A stretch of 64,000 nucleotides of DNA. It comes from Kineosporia babensis. GTDB lineage: Bacteria; Actinomycetota; Actinomycetes; Actinomycetales; Kineosporiaceae. The notes under the pieces are model-generated. The model was not told where the DNA came from, searched no databases, and saw only the letters and a list, made by a program, of their open reading frames with translations. How positions within the stretch are numbered: position 1 is the stretch's first letter; every line of letters starts with the position of its first letter. Shown one piece after another: positions 9,760 to 17,861 of this stretch. The translations under genes were made by a program, and so were the position numbers. The DNA lies in contig NZ_JAJOMB010000001.1 in NCBI RefSeq assembly GCF_021129305.1, positions 62,001 to 126,000 on the forward strand, in the 5' to 3' direction.

Positions 9760-10739
9760 ACGGGTCGCCAGAGGGAGAGCGAGTAGCGGCCTTCTGGATC
9801 GGTCCACCAGCCGTCCGGGCCGAAACCGGCCTGCCCCAGTTCCTCCTCCAGCCGCTCGGCGGTGAACTTGGAGGAGATCTCGGTGCGCATCTCCTCACCC
9901 TCGCCGAACTCCACCGCCAGGTCGAGATCGGCGAAACGAACACTTGTTCGGCGTGAGGCCCGCAGGCGCATCTCTATCCGCGCCTGGCCGGAGTTCCAGA
10001 CCGCCCGGTGGGCAAACTCCGAGGCATCGAAGTCCGCCCCCAGCCGGCGGTTCAGCACCTGCAGCAGGTTCAGGTTGAAGGCCGCGGTCACGCCCGCCGC
10101 GTCGTCGTAGGCCGGCAGCAGCACCTGCGGGGATTTCACCAGATCGGCGCCGAGCAGGAAGGCGTCGCCCGGATCCAGCCCGGCCCGCACGCCGGCCAGC
10201 AGCACCGAACGCTCCTGCGGCTCGAGGTTGCCGATCGTGCCGCCGAGAAAGGCCACCAGCCGGCCGCCCTCGCCGCGGCCGGTGAGCGGATCACCCAGCA
10301 CGGTGGCCAGATGCTGCTCGAAGTCGGCGCGCACCGCCTGCACCACCAGGTCCGGATAGGTCACCGCCAGCGCCTCGGCGGCCTGGCGCAGCGCGCTCTC
10401 GCTGACGTCCAAGGCGGTGTAGACCGAGCCCGGACCGGGCCGCTGGTCCAGCAGCACCCGAGTCTTCTCCGATGATCCGGAGCCCAGCTCGATCAGATGC
10501 CGCGCGCCGGAACCGGAGACGATCCCGGCCGCGTTGGCCTGCAGAATCGCCCGCTCGCTGCGGGTCGGGTAGTACTCCGGCAGCCGGGTGATCTCCTCGA
10601 ACAGCTCGCTGCCGGTCTTGTCGTAGAACCATTTCGGGGGAAGCGTCTTAGGTCTGTCCACCAGGCCGTCGAGCACATCGCGGCGCAGGGCGGAGTCGGA
10701 GAAGTCCTCGGGCAGAAGGTCAGTGAACCGATAGGCCAT
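9756..10739 (-). CDS. egtD: L-histidine N-alpha-methyltransferase (ergothioneine biosynthesis)
   Basis: 327 aa, the usual EgtD length. It transfers three methyl groups from SAM to the alpha-amino group of histidine to give hercynine. Seen: N-terminal [18 protein letters not shown] and [10 protein letters not shown], the SAM-binding [11 protein letters not shown], and the C-terminal YSLSLWRPV, all hallmarks of the EgtD/DUF2260 family. ATG at 10739 is chosen because AAAAGGA lies at the right distance; a GTG 15 bases upstream directly abuts the egtC stop and is possible. Last gene of the egtABCD operon. Its TAG stop overlaps that of the converging MCP-like gene. Confidence 0.96.
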   Translation of the reverse strand: MAYRFTDLLPEDFSDSALRRDVLDGLVDRPKTLPPKWFYDKTGSELFEEITRLPEYYPTRSERAILQANAAGIVSGSGARHLIELGSGSSEKTRVLLDQRPGPGSVYTALDVSESALRQAAEALAVTYPDLVVQAVRADFEQHLATVLGDPLTGRGEGGRLVAFLGGTIGNLEPQERSVLLAGVRAGLDPGDAFLLGADLVKSPQVLLPAYDDAAGVTAAFNLNLLQVLNRRLGADFDASEFAHRAVWNSGQARIEMRLRASRRTSVRFADLDLAVEFGEGEEMRTEISSKFTAERLEEELGQAGFGPDGWWTDPEGRYSLSLWRPV

Positions 10740-10754
10740 GTGATCCTTTTCCAC

Positions 10755-11489
10755 TCAGAGATGGTGGACGGAGACCTCGCCGCCATCCACCGTGATCAGC
10801 CGACCGTCGGGCACGTCGTGCCAGCCCGCGGCGTCGTCGTACGCTTCCGAGGCCACCACCACCCCGCCGTCGGTCTGCCGGTAGGACAGACTGGCGCCGG
10901 CGGTGCTCCCCGCGATCTGCCGGCCATCGGTGAGCAGCAGATTCACTCGCCCACCGGTGACTTCGAGGGTCCGCTGCACCACCTGGGCCACGGCCTCACC
11001 GGGCGGGCAACCGGCCTCCAGTTGCTCCAGGGTCAGGGCCCACAGCGTGGCGGCGTCGGTGGGTGCGTCCAGCCGCAGCAGCCGCACCGGATCGATCTGC
11101 TTCACCAGGCCGGCACCCGACTCGGGCCAGCCCGGCAGCGCCCCGTTGTGGCTGAACAGCCAGCGGCCGGAACGGAACGGGGCCGCGGCACCTCGGCCGG
11201 AGACCATGCCCTCGGTACCGGAGCGCACCGCCGCCAGCAGCGCGGTGGTGCGGATCACCCGGGCCAGGTCAGCGAAGGTCTCGTCGCCCCAGACCGGTCC
11301 GTCGCCGCGGTGACGAGCCGGCTCGGCCTCACCGGCCGCGTACCAGCCGAGCCCGAACCCGTCCACGTTCATGGTGCCGTGGGTCTGCCGGCGCGGTGCC
11401 CAGGCCTGCCGGGTCAGGGCGAACGGTGGATCACTGACGAGTTCGCCCACCCGGATCTCGGTTCCGACATAAGCCAGATGCCTACACAT
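10755..11489 (-). CDS. egtC: gamma-glutamyl-hercynylcysteine sulfoxide hydrolase
   Basis: 244 aa class II glutamine-amidotransferase-type Ntn hydrolase. It starts MCRHLAYVG, so Cys2 becomes the N-terminal nucleophile after Met removal. NVDGFGLGWY and FSHNGALPGWP are further family motifs. It removes glutamate from gamma-glutamyl-hercynylcysteine sulfoxide. The ATG lies inside the egtB 3' end (8-nt overlap), indicating translational coupling, and the stop lies 15 bp before egtD. Confidence 0.95.
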   Translation of the reverse strand: MCRHLAYVGTEIRVGELVSDPPFALTRQAWAPRRQTHGTMNVDGFGLGWYAAGEAEPARHRGDGPVWGDETFADLARVIRTTALLAAVRSGTEGMVSGRGAAAPFRSGRWLFSHNGALPGWPESGAGLVKQIDPVRLLRLDAPTDAATLWALTLEQLEAGCPPGEAVAQVVQRTLEVTGGRVNLLLTDGRQIAGSTAGASLSYRQTDGGVVVASEAYDDAAGWHDVPDGRLITVDGGEVSVHHL

Positions 11490-12822
11490 GCGCTTCTTCG
11501 CGGGTGGCCGAACGGGCGGTGCGCAGCCCGGCGAAGATCTGCCGGCGGATCGGGTAGTCCCAGTTGCGGAAGGTCGCGCGCACGGCCGAGGGATCAGACC
11601 CGAACGAGCCGCCGCGCAGCACCCGATAGTCGCTGCCGAAGAACACTTCCGAGTACTCCCGGTAGGGCCAGGCCCGGAAACCGGGGTAGCCACGGAACGT
11701 GCTCGAGGTCCATTCCCAGACATCGCCCATCAACTGATGGACGCCGTGGGCCGACCTTCCGGCCGGATAGGCGCCGGCTGCTGCGGGTTCCAGATGCTGC
11801 TGGCCGAGATTGGCGTGTTCCGAGGTGGGATCGTCGTCACCCCAGGGGAAGCGCCGCGATCGGCCGGTAGCCGGGTCGAACCGGGCGGCCTTCTCCCATT
11901 CGGCCTCGGTCGGCAACCGGCGGCCGGACCAGCGGGCGTAAGCGTCGGCCTCGTACCAGCACACGTGCACCACCGCCTGGTCCAGGCGCAGCGGCTCGGT
12001 CCGGCCGAAGACCTTGCGGAACCATTTCTCTCCGGCGCCGACCCAGAACTGCGGCGCCACCAGGCCGGCGCTCTTGACGTGTTCCCAGCCCTCCGGGTGC
12101 CACCAGCGCGGGTCCTGGTAACCACCGTCCTGGATGAACGACAGGTAGTCGGCGTTGCTCACCGGGGTGGTGTCGATGAAGAACGCGGGGACGTCCACCG
12201 CGTGCGCCGGGCGTTCGTTGTCCAGCGCCCAGGGTTCGATGTCGGTCCCCATGGTGAAGCGGCCACCCGGGATCAGAACCTCCCGAGTGGCGGGCAGTTC
12301 GGCTGCTCGCGGCGCCGGCGGGGCGGTGAGCAGAGCCTGCCCGACCCGCAGTTGATGGGTGGCCAGCATGGTCTCGTCGTGCTGCTGCTCGTGCTGCACG
12401 ATCATGCCGAAGGCGAAACCCTTCTCCAGCAACGGCCGGCCGTGCAGCGGGATCCGCTCCAGCACGTCCAGCACCTTGCCCCGCACGTCGTCCACGTACC
12501 GTCGGGACGGAACCGGTTCCAGCAGAGGCAGCTTCGGCCGCTCGCTCCGGGCGTGCTGGAACGCGTCGTACAGCTGGTCCACGGTCTCCGGCAGCAACGG
12601 GTCGCGGCCGTCCACGTCGCGCAGCAGCCACAGCTCTTCCTGGTTGCCGATGTGCGCCAGATCCCAGACCAGCGGCGACATCAGCGGCGAGTGCTGGTGC
12701 AGCAGCTCGGCGTCCTCCACCTCGGTCAGCCGCTTCGTCCGCTCCCGGGCCCGGATCAGGTCGCCCGCGAGCCGCTCGCGCAGTTCGGCGCCCTCGAGCT
12801 CGGCCGGGTTGGTCCTCAGCAA
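11482..12822 (-). CDS. egtB: hercynine oxygenase (sulfoxide synthase)
   Basis: 446 aa. A mononuclear iron enzyme that joins hercynine with gamma-glutamylcysteine (or cysteine) and oxygen. The N-terminal DinB-like domain supplies the iron-binding histidines His57 (WDLAHIGNQEE) and His144/His148 (HEQQHDET). The C-terminal half is a formylglycine-generating-enzyme-like fold (FTMGTD, RLPTEAEWEKAAR, GDVWEWTSS, VLRGGSF). TTG at 12822 is the start: AAGGAGG lies seven bases upstream and the codon overlaps the egtA stop by 7 nt. The downstream end overlaps egtC by 8 nt. Confidence 0.96.
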   Translation of the reverse strand: MLRTNPAELEGAELRERLAGDLIRARERTKRLTEVEDAELLHQHSPLMSPLVWDLAHIGNQEELWLLRDVDGRDPLLPETVDQLYDAFQHARSERPKLPLLEPVPSRRYVDDVRGKVLDVLERIPLHGRPLLEKGFAFGMIVQHEQQHDETMLATHQLRVGQALLTAPPAPRAAELPATREVLIPGGRFTMGTDIEPWALDNERPAHAVDVPAFFIDTTPVSNADYLSFIQDGGYQDPRWWHPEGWEHVKSAGLVAPQFWVGAGEKWFRKVFGRTEPLRLDQAVVHVCWYEADAYARWSGRRLPTEAEWEKAARFDPATGRSRRFPWGDDDPTSEHANLGQQHLEPAAAGAYPAGRSAHGVHQLMGDVWEWTSSTFRGYPGFRAWPYREYSEVFFGSDYRVLRGGSFGSDPSAVRATFRNWDYPIRRQIFAGLRTARSATREEAHV

Positions 12823-14111
12823 GGTGCAGCCTCCTTGGCAGCGTTCGGTTCGGCAGCGCTGAGCGCCACCCGATCCAGGTACTCCCCCGCCATCCGGGCC
12901 AGTTCGGGCTGCCCGTCACGGTCCAGGGCCTCGGCGGCGACCGTGAGCACTCCACGGGCGGCGTGACAGATGCGGGCATCGGTCAGACCGGCCCGGGCCG
13001 CCAGCTCCCACTGGTCCCGCACCGGCTCACAAGCGGCCAGGGCCACGTCCCCGGCGGTTTCGTCCTCGAGCAGAGCCGACACCACCGCGGCGGCCATCCG
13101 CCACCAGGGCCCGGGCTGGGCGTCCAGGTAGCGCACCTCGAAGTGGCCACGGGCCCGGACCGGCGGGAACAGCGTGGTCAGGTGGAACTTGAGATCGTCC
13201 AGCGTGGGCGGCGTCGCGTCGGGTACCGCGGCCTGCCCGTGGCGCAGCCACTGGCGGAAGGTCAGACCGGCCGGAGCCGTCCACGGCCGCCCGGGGCGCT
13301 GCACGGCGAGCACCGGCGCGTCCAGAACCCAGCGGGCGTACGCATCCTGAAGCGATTCACCAGCGGCCGGGACCGACGGGTGACAGCGGGCCGGATCGAG
13401 CACCCGCCAGATGCCCTGGCGCACAAGCCGATACCCCCGCAGCCGCGGGTCGTCGAGCAGGTGCCGGCTGGGCCGGCCGAACGCGGCCGACGTGGCCGGG
13501 CCGATCGCGTGCAGCAGTTCCCAGCGCCGCTGCAGATCGCCCGGCCCTGCCCCGGTGCCCGCCGCCTCCACGTTGACCTGCACCGATGCACTGGAGCGCA
13601 TCATGATCCGGCCGGCGCTGCCGGTGCGGTCGAAGTATTCCTCCATGGCCGCGTAGCGGGGCTCCTGCAGGAACCGGGCGGGCCGCGGGAGAGCGTCGAT
13701 GCCGGTACCCACCAGGCGGACGCCGTGGCGTCGCACGACGCTGGTCAGAAGTGCGAGATCGGTTTCCACGTCGGTGATCGCGGCGCGGAGGTCCTCGGCC
13801 GGGAGGGAGCTGAGCTCGACCTGCCCACCGGGTTCTACGGTGAAGCTGGAACGGAACGGCTGAGTGCTGAGATCCTGGTGCAACCGCCGGATCTTGTCCG
13901 GTTCCAGGTGTTCTGGCGGGTCGGTGTCGCGGTGCAGCAGGAACTCCAGCTCGATCCCGATCCTGCGGGGTGGGCCGTGCTTGAAACAGGTTCGCGGAAT
14001 CCAGCCTTCGGCGTCGGACTCGGTGAGTGGCTGCCCCTGGTCGGGGTGCGTCACCGGCCCGCGCCCGGGACCCGCTTCCTGGGTGAGATCTTCGACCGAC
14101 ACGCCGACCAT
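12816..14111 (-). CDS. egtA: glutamate-cysteine ligase of the ergothioneine cluster
   Basis: 431 aa from ATG at 14111. GCS2-type glutamate-cysteine ligase supplying gamma-glutamylcysteine for EgtB. Seen: RIGIELEFLL, VEPGGQVELSS, LVGTGIDALPRP, RIMMRSSASVQVNVE and HFEVRYLDAQPG. First gene of the operon. No Shine-Dalgarno precedes the ATG. A TACAAC hexamer lies ten bases upstream, so a leaderless or near-leaderless transcript is plausible; an in-frame GTG eight bases upstream is an alternative start. Divergent from the molybdopterin oxidoreductase gene. Confidence 0.93.
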   Translation of the reverse strand: MVGVSVEDLTQEAGPGRGPVTHPDQGQPLTESDAEGWIPRTCFKHGPPRRIGIELEFLLHRDTDPPEHLEPDKIRRLHQDLSTQPFRSSFTVEPGGQVELSSLPAEDLRAAITDVETDLALLTSVVRRHGVRLVGTGIDALPRPARFLQEPRYAAMEEYFDRTGSAGRIMMRSSASVQVNVEAAGTGAGPGDLQRRWELLHAIGPATSAAFGRPSRHLLDDPRLRGYRLVRQGIWRVLDPARCHPSVPAAGESLQDAYARWVLDAPVLAVQRPGRPWTAPAGLTFRQWLRHGQAAVPDATPPTLDDLKFHLTTLFPPVRARGHFEVRYLDAQPGPWWRMAAAVVSALLEDETAGDVALAACEPVRDQWELAARAGLTDARICHAARGVLTVAAEALDRDGQPELARMAGEYLDRVALSAAEPNAAKEAAPC

Positions 14112-14281
14112 AGTGCGCACCGTTGTACGCAAAGCGCTACCCGAAGTGACGGGCCAATTTCCCCGGTCCGCGCGCCGGATGCCGCTACCTGCGACGATGC
14201 TGCGGAGAGGAGAATGTGGCGCAAACAACCCGAACGGCAACACAATCGGTGAACCGCTTAAGTGTTGAAGGAGGATCTGTC

Positions 14282-14881
14282 ATGGCGCGACTCGGCTTCG
14301 GCCGCGGGCAGCTGCGCGACGACCGGCTGCCCCCGGGGCAGTACGACACCGGCAGCAGTTTCCCGGTGCTCACCGCGGAGGTGAGCCCCAAGCTGACCGC
14401 CCAGAACTGGAGCTTCCGGGTGGACGGGCTGGTGGAGAAGGCCCGGACCTGGGACTGGCAGGCCGCGCACAAGCTGGCGGCCTCCGGCTACGAGGGCGAC
14501 ATCCACTGCGTCACCAGCTGGTCCAAGCTCGGCACCTCGTTCTCCGGGGCCAGCCTGGACACCTTCCTCGCCGAGGCCGGGGTGCTGCCGCAGGCCACGC
14601 ACGTGGTGGCCTGGAGCCACACCGGCTACACCACCAACCTGCCGCTGGCCGAGGTCACCGGTGGGCGGGCCTGGGTGGTCTGGGAGCACGAGGGTAAGCC
14701 GCTGCCGCCCGAGCACGGCGGTCCGGCCCGGCTGCTGGTGCCCCGGCTGTACTTCTGGAAGAGCGCCAAGTGGATCGGCGGGGTCCGGCTGCTGGACCAC
14801 GACGAGCCCGGGTTCTGGGAGCAGCGGGGCTACCACGAGCTCGGCGACCCCTGGCTGGAACAGCGGTACGCCGGTGACTGA
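14282..14881 (+). CDS. sulfite-oxidase-family molybdopterin-dependent oxidoreductase
   Basis: 199 aa from ATG at 14282 with AAGGAGG seven bases upstream. A compact, cytosolic member of the oxidoreductase molybdopterin-binding family. The predicted molybdenum-ligating cysteine is in DIHCVTSWSKLGTSF, and LYFWKSAKWIGGVRLLD plus GFWEQRGYH are family motifs. No Tat signal or haem-binding domain, unlike secreted sulfite oxidases. It overlaps the following flavin reductase by 8 nt, which therefore probably feeds it electrons. The substrate is unknown; sulfite or a sulfoxide would fit the family. Proximity to the ergothioneine operon is suggestive only. Confidence 0.88.
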   Translation: MARLGFGRGQLRDDRLPPGQYDTGSSFPVLTAEVSPKLTAQNWSFRVDGLVEKARTWDWQAAHKLAASGYEGDIHCVTSWSKLGTSFSGASLDTFLAEAGVLPQATHVVAWSHTGYTTNLPLAEVTGGRAWVVWEHEGKPLPPEHGGPARLLVPRLYFWKSAKWIGGVRLLDHDEPGFWEQRGYHELGDPWLEQRYAGD

Positions 14882-15680
14882 CGACCTGCCGGCCCTGCCT
14901 TCGCTACCTTCGCTACCCGATCTTCCTGCCTTGCCCACGCTCGGGCCGGTGACGCGCCGACCGCCGGCCTCCGGCGCGCGGCGGCTGTGGCGGGCGGCCG
15001 AGGTCACGGCGGTGCACGACGAAACGGCCACCGCGCGCACCTTCCGGATGCGGATTCTCGGCGCGGGCGCGGTGGACCGGCACGTGCCCGGCCAGCACTA
15101 CGACGTGCGCCTCACCGCCCCCGACGGCTCCACGGCCCAGCGTTCGTACAGCATCGCCTCGGAGCCCACCGACGGGCGCGAGGTGGAGTTGACGGTCGAG
15201 CGGATCGAAGACGGAGAGGTCTCGCCCTACTTGCACGACGAGATCGCTGTTGGTGATCAGGTCGAGCTGCGCGGGCCGTTCGGCGGCTGGTTCATCTGGG
15301 CCGCCGATACGCCCGCGTTGCTGCTCGGCGGCGGTTCGGGCGTAGTTCCACTGATGGCCATGCGGCGTTACTGGCATTCGACGGGTGGGGCTACCCCACT
15401 CCGGGTGCTGGTTTCGGTGCGGCGTCCGGAAGATCTTTACTACCAGGGTGAATGGGGCACCGAGACCACGGTGATCCATACTCGGCAGGCACCTTCGGGT
15501 GATCCGCGGACGCCTGGCCGGCTCACCGCCGCAGATCTGGAGCCTTTGCTGGCGGCCCTGCCGGAGCCGGTGGCGTACATCTGCGGCTCGGCCGGTTTCA
15601 CCGAACACGCCTCACAACTGGTGGTTTCGCTGGGCCTGCCCGCCCCGAACGTCCGGATCGAGAGGTTCGGGCCCGGCTGA
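14874..15680 (+). CDS. ferredoxin-NADP reductase-like flavoprotein
   Basis: 268 aa from GTG at 14874, inside the 3' end of the molybdopterin gene. After an odd N-terminus of repeated Leu-Pro-x units (LPALPSLPSLPDLPALP) there is an FAD-binding barrel (GQHYDVRL, RSYSIAS for flavin binding, LRGPFGGWFIW) and a nucleotide-binding domain (LLLGGGSGVVPLMAMRR, VAYICGSAGF). It has no 2Fe-2S domain. Likely passes electrons from NAD(P)H to the overlapping molybdoenzyme in the cytoplasm. The Pro-rich head may be a flexible docking tether (inference). Confidence 0.88.
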   Translation: MTDDLPALPSLPSLPDLPALPTLGPVTRRPPASGARRLWRAAEVTAVHDETATARTFRMRILGAGAVDRHVPGQHYDVRLTAPDGSTAQRSYSIASEPTDGREVELTVERIEDGEVSPYLHDEIAVGDQVELRGPFGGWFIWAADTPALLLGGGSGVVPLMAMRRYWHSTGGATPLRVLVSVRRPEDLYYQGEWGTETTVIHTRQAPSGDPRTPGRLTAADLEPLLAALPEPVAYICGSAGFTEHASQLVVSLGLPAPNVRIERFGPG

Positions 15681-15727
15681 CCACCTCAGAAGGTGAGCCG
15701 ACACCGTCCTCTGCTCGGCTCTTGAAA

Positions 15728-15778
15728 GAACCTTGCGGGAACCTTGCCGTCGGGGCGGTTCTGATCGGGACCGCCCCG
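15728..15778 (+). promoter_or_regulatory. 11-bp-period direct repeat and hairpin upstream of the TasA-like gene
   Basis: GAACCTTGC occurs twice with an 11-bp period (15728-15736, 15739-15747), the spacing used by OmpR/PhoB-type and SARP-type DNA-binding domains. A perfect 9-bp hairpin (15751-15759 with 15770-15778) follows. The site lies 55-105 bp before the TasA-like start. The response regulator at 17862-18761 is a candidate ligand; the hairpin could instead terminate the upstream operon. Confidence 0.45.
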
Positions 15779-15832
15779 CCGACTCGTAGAGGGACAGCGC
15801 GACATCCCCCGCCAGCAAGGAGAGCACGGCAG

Positions 15833-16450
15833 ATGAAGCTCGGACTGACCACGATGACCGGCAAGCTCGTAGCTTCTGTCGCCGTCCTCGGCTCGGCGGC
15901 AGCCGTGGCCAGCCTCGGTACCTTCGGTACCTTCACCTCCTCGACCGACGCGGCCACCACGGTGGCCACCGGAACCGTGGCGATCGCGCTGGGCACGCCC
16001 GGTTCCGCCGCGAACCGCCTGACCATCGGTGCAAGCGGCCTGGTTCCGGGCGACACCATGCAGCGGGCGGTCGACCTCAGCAACACCGGCAACCAGAACC
16101 TGGCCAGCATCGTCCTGACCACCACGGCGACCACTTCCAGCGTGCTGAACACCGACGCCACCAACGGCCTTCAGCTGAAGATCGAGTCCTGCCCCACCGC
16201 CTGGACCGAGGGCGGCACCGCACCTGCCTACACGTACACCTGTACCGGGGCCACCACCAAGCTGAACGCCACGGGGGTGATCCAGACGAACCAGGCTCTG
16301 ACCGGACTGAGCGCCCTGACCGCCAATGGAACCGATCATCTCCTGGTCACTCTGTCGCTGCCGCAGACCGCAGACAACACTTTCCAGACCAAGAGCAGCA
16401 CGATCAACTTCAACTTCCTCGGAACCCAGCGAGTCGGCACGAGTAAGTAA
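15833..16450 (+). CDS. TasA/camelysin-like secreted surface protein
   Basis: 205 aa. ATG at 15833 follows AAGGAG. A long hydrophobic signal (MKLGLTTMTGKLVASVAVLG, Ala-rich after it) runs into GTFGTFTSSTDAATTVATGTV, closely like the processed N-terminus of SipW substrates (TasA, CalY). The rest is Thr/Ser/Asn-rich and beta-strand-like (VDLSNTGNQNLASIVLTT, FNFLGT). The next gene is a SipW-type signal peptidase, which supports this as its substrate. Inferred role: extracellular fibre or surface layer component, as TasA proteins form biofilm fibres in Bacillus. Not proven for actinobacteria from sequence. Confidence 0.78.
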   Translation: MKLGLTTMTGKLVASVAVLGSAAAVASLGTFGTFTSSTDAATTVATGTVAIALGTPGSAANRLTIGASGLVPGDTMQRAVDLSNTGNQNLASIVLTTTATTSSVLNTDATNGLQLKIESCPTAWTEGGTAPAYTYTCTGATTKLNATGVIQTNQALTGLSALTANGTDHLLVTLSLPQTADNTFQTKSSTINFNFLGTQRVGTSK

Positions 16451-16514
16451 TCTCGGCCCACCTTCCGGCCGACAGTAAGGATTGACAGCTACACCGCCCG
16501 GGGAGGTCGAGGAC

Positions 16515-17267
16515 ATGGCCGTGGTCACCACCATCGCGCCGGTCCACGACCTCCCCGAAACGGTTTGCCCAACCTTCGACGAGATCGTCCAGAACACCGG
16601 GCCGGCCGCCGAAATGGGTCTGGGCCAGGCCGCGCACCCCTCGGTCACGCTGACCCCGCACCGGCTCTTCGCCGAGGCCCGCTGGGCGCAGCTGCTGGGG
16701 CGCGTTCTGTACCAGATCGGGAACATCGTCAGCACGCTGGCCTTCTCGCTGTTCCTGTTCCTGGCGGTGGGCCCGCACCTGTTCCCGTACCAGACCATGA
16801 CGATGCTGACCGGAAGCATGTCGCCGACAATCGATCCGGGAGACGTCGCGGTGGACACCCAGGCCTCGATCTACGACCTGAGGCCCGGCGACATGATCAC
16901 CTACCAGATCCCGATCGACGACAACCGCGTGGTCACCCACCGCATCGTCGAGGTGAGACCTGAGCCGGACGGCAGCATCACGGTGCAGACCAAGGGTGAC
17001 GCCAATCCGGCGAACGACCCGTGGCAGGCCAATTTCGAGGGCGGCACGGTCTGGCGGGTGAAGACGGTGATCCCGCACATCGGGCAGGGCATCCGGTTCT
17101 TCCAGCAGCCCGGAGTGGCGCAGGTTGCCCTGTACCTGGCGCCGGCTCTGGCTGCCGCACTGGTTCTTCAGGCGATCTGGCGGCCCCGGTCGCGGCGACG
17201 CAAGGGCGTTGACCCGCACGACGAGCAGACCCGGTGCAGCCCGTTCGCCGCGGACGGCCGGCGATGA
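16515..17267 (+). CDS. SipW-type (Ser/His) signal peptidase I
   Basis: About 250 aa from ATG at 16515, eight bases after GGGAGG; a TTG at 16482 has no usable Shine-Dalgarno. Membrane helix ~60-90, catalytic box TGSMSPTIDPGD (Ser101) and VVTHRIVEV in which a histidine replaces the lysine of ordinary bacterial signal peptidase I, the signature of the archaeal/ER/SipW class. A second helix lies at ~212-235, followed by a basic tail. It should cleave TasA-like precursors at the outer face of the membrane. The stop overlaps the next gene (ATGA). Confidence 0.9.
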   Translation: MAVVTTIAPVHDLPETVCPTFDEIVQNTGPAAEMGLGQAAHPSVTLTPHRLFAEARWAQLLGRVLYQIGNIVSTLAFSLFLFLAVGPHLFPYQTMTMLTGSMSPTIDPGDVAVDTQASIYDLRPGDMITYQIPIDDNRVVTHRIVEVRPEPDGSITVQTKGDANPANDPWQANFEGGTVWRVKTVIPHIGQGIRFFQQPGVAQVALYLAPALAAALVLQAIWRPRSRRRKGVDPHDEQTRCSPFAADGRR

Positions 17268-17722
17268 GCTTCTCGCTGCGCGGAATCCGCCGCCAGTCTG
17301 CCCTGATCACCATGGCCGCAGCCGCTTTCGTGCTGATCTCGCCGATCGAGGCGCAGGCCGCCTTCCAGAGTTCCGCCGGCGCCGCCACCACCGTGGGCAC
17401 GGCAACTCTGAACCCGGTCAGCGGGGCCACGGTCTCGACGAGCAAGTGCGGCACGATCCTGACCGCGGCCTATCTCACCGTGAGCTGGACAGCCACACCC
17501 TCCACGTTCGCCACCGGATACACCGTGACACCACTGCTGAACGGGAGTGCGCTGAGCGCGATCAGTGTGCCCAGCCGGACCACGACCACCGTGGACGTGC
17601 CGGTCATCCGAGGGCTGCTCGCGACTTACCCCTACACGTTCCGGATCCAGGCCGTGGCCGGCAACTGGACCAGCACCACGGTGACCACCAGCCCGGCCTA
17701 CAACTGCCCCGCCGTCGCCTGA
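17264..17722 (+). CDS. small secreted protein of the TasA/SipW operon
   Basis: 152 aa. Start ATG overlaps the signal peptidase stop (ATGA). The N-terminus is a signal peptide (MSFSLRGIRRQSALITMAAA, cleavage probably near AQAAF). The mature part is Thr/Ser/Ala-rich with two cysteines and a fibronectin-III-like pattern (LTVSWTATPS, YPYTFRIQAV, NWTSTTVTTSPAY). No named family recognised. Probably exported and part of, or attached to, the surface fibre made by the TasA-like neighbour. Confidence 0.7.
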   Translation: MSFSLRGIRRQSALITMAAAAFVLISPIEAQAAFQSSAGAATTVGTATLNPVSGATVSTSKCGTILTAAYLTVSWTATPSTFATGYTVTPLLNGSALSAISVPSRTTTTVDVPVIRGLLATYPYTFRIQAVAGNWTSTTVTTSPAYNCPAVA

Positions 17723-17736
17723 TCGCCCCGTCGTGG

Positions 17737-17839
17737 TTGTCGCACTGCGCGGCCGGAAGTCGCACTACGCAGCTGAAAGTTGCAGAATCCCAGGCCGAAA
17801 TGAGGATATGGCGCCATCAAGCCCCGCCAAGTGCGACAA
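17737..17839. repeat. three GTCGCACT motifs in the convergent intergenic region
   Basis: TTGTCGCACT at 17737-17746, AGTCGCACTACGC at 17758-17770, and the inverted copy AGTGCGACAA at 17830-17839. The first and third form a perfect 10-bp inverted pair around an ~83-nt interior. It lies between the secreted-protein gene and the converging response regulator; it could be a bidirectional terminator scaffold or a binding array. Confidence 0.4.
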
Positions 17840-17861
17840 GCCCACCGCAGCCCACGAGCCG

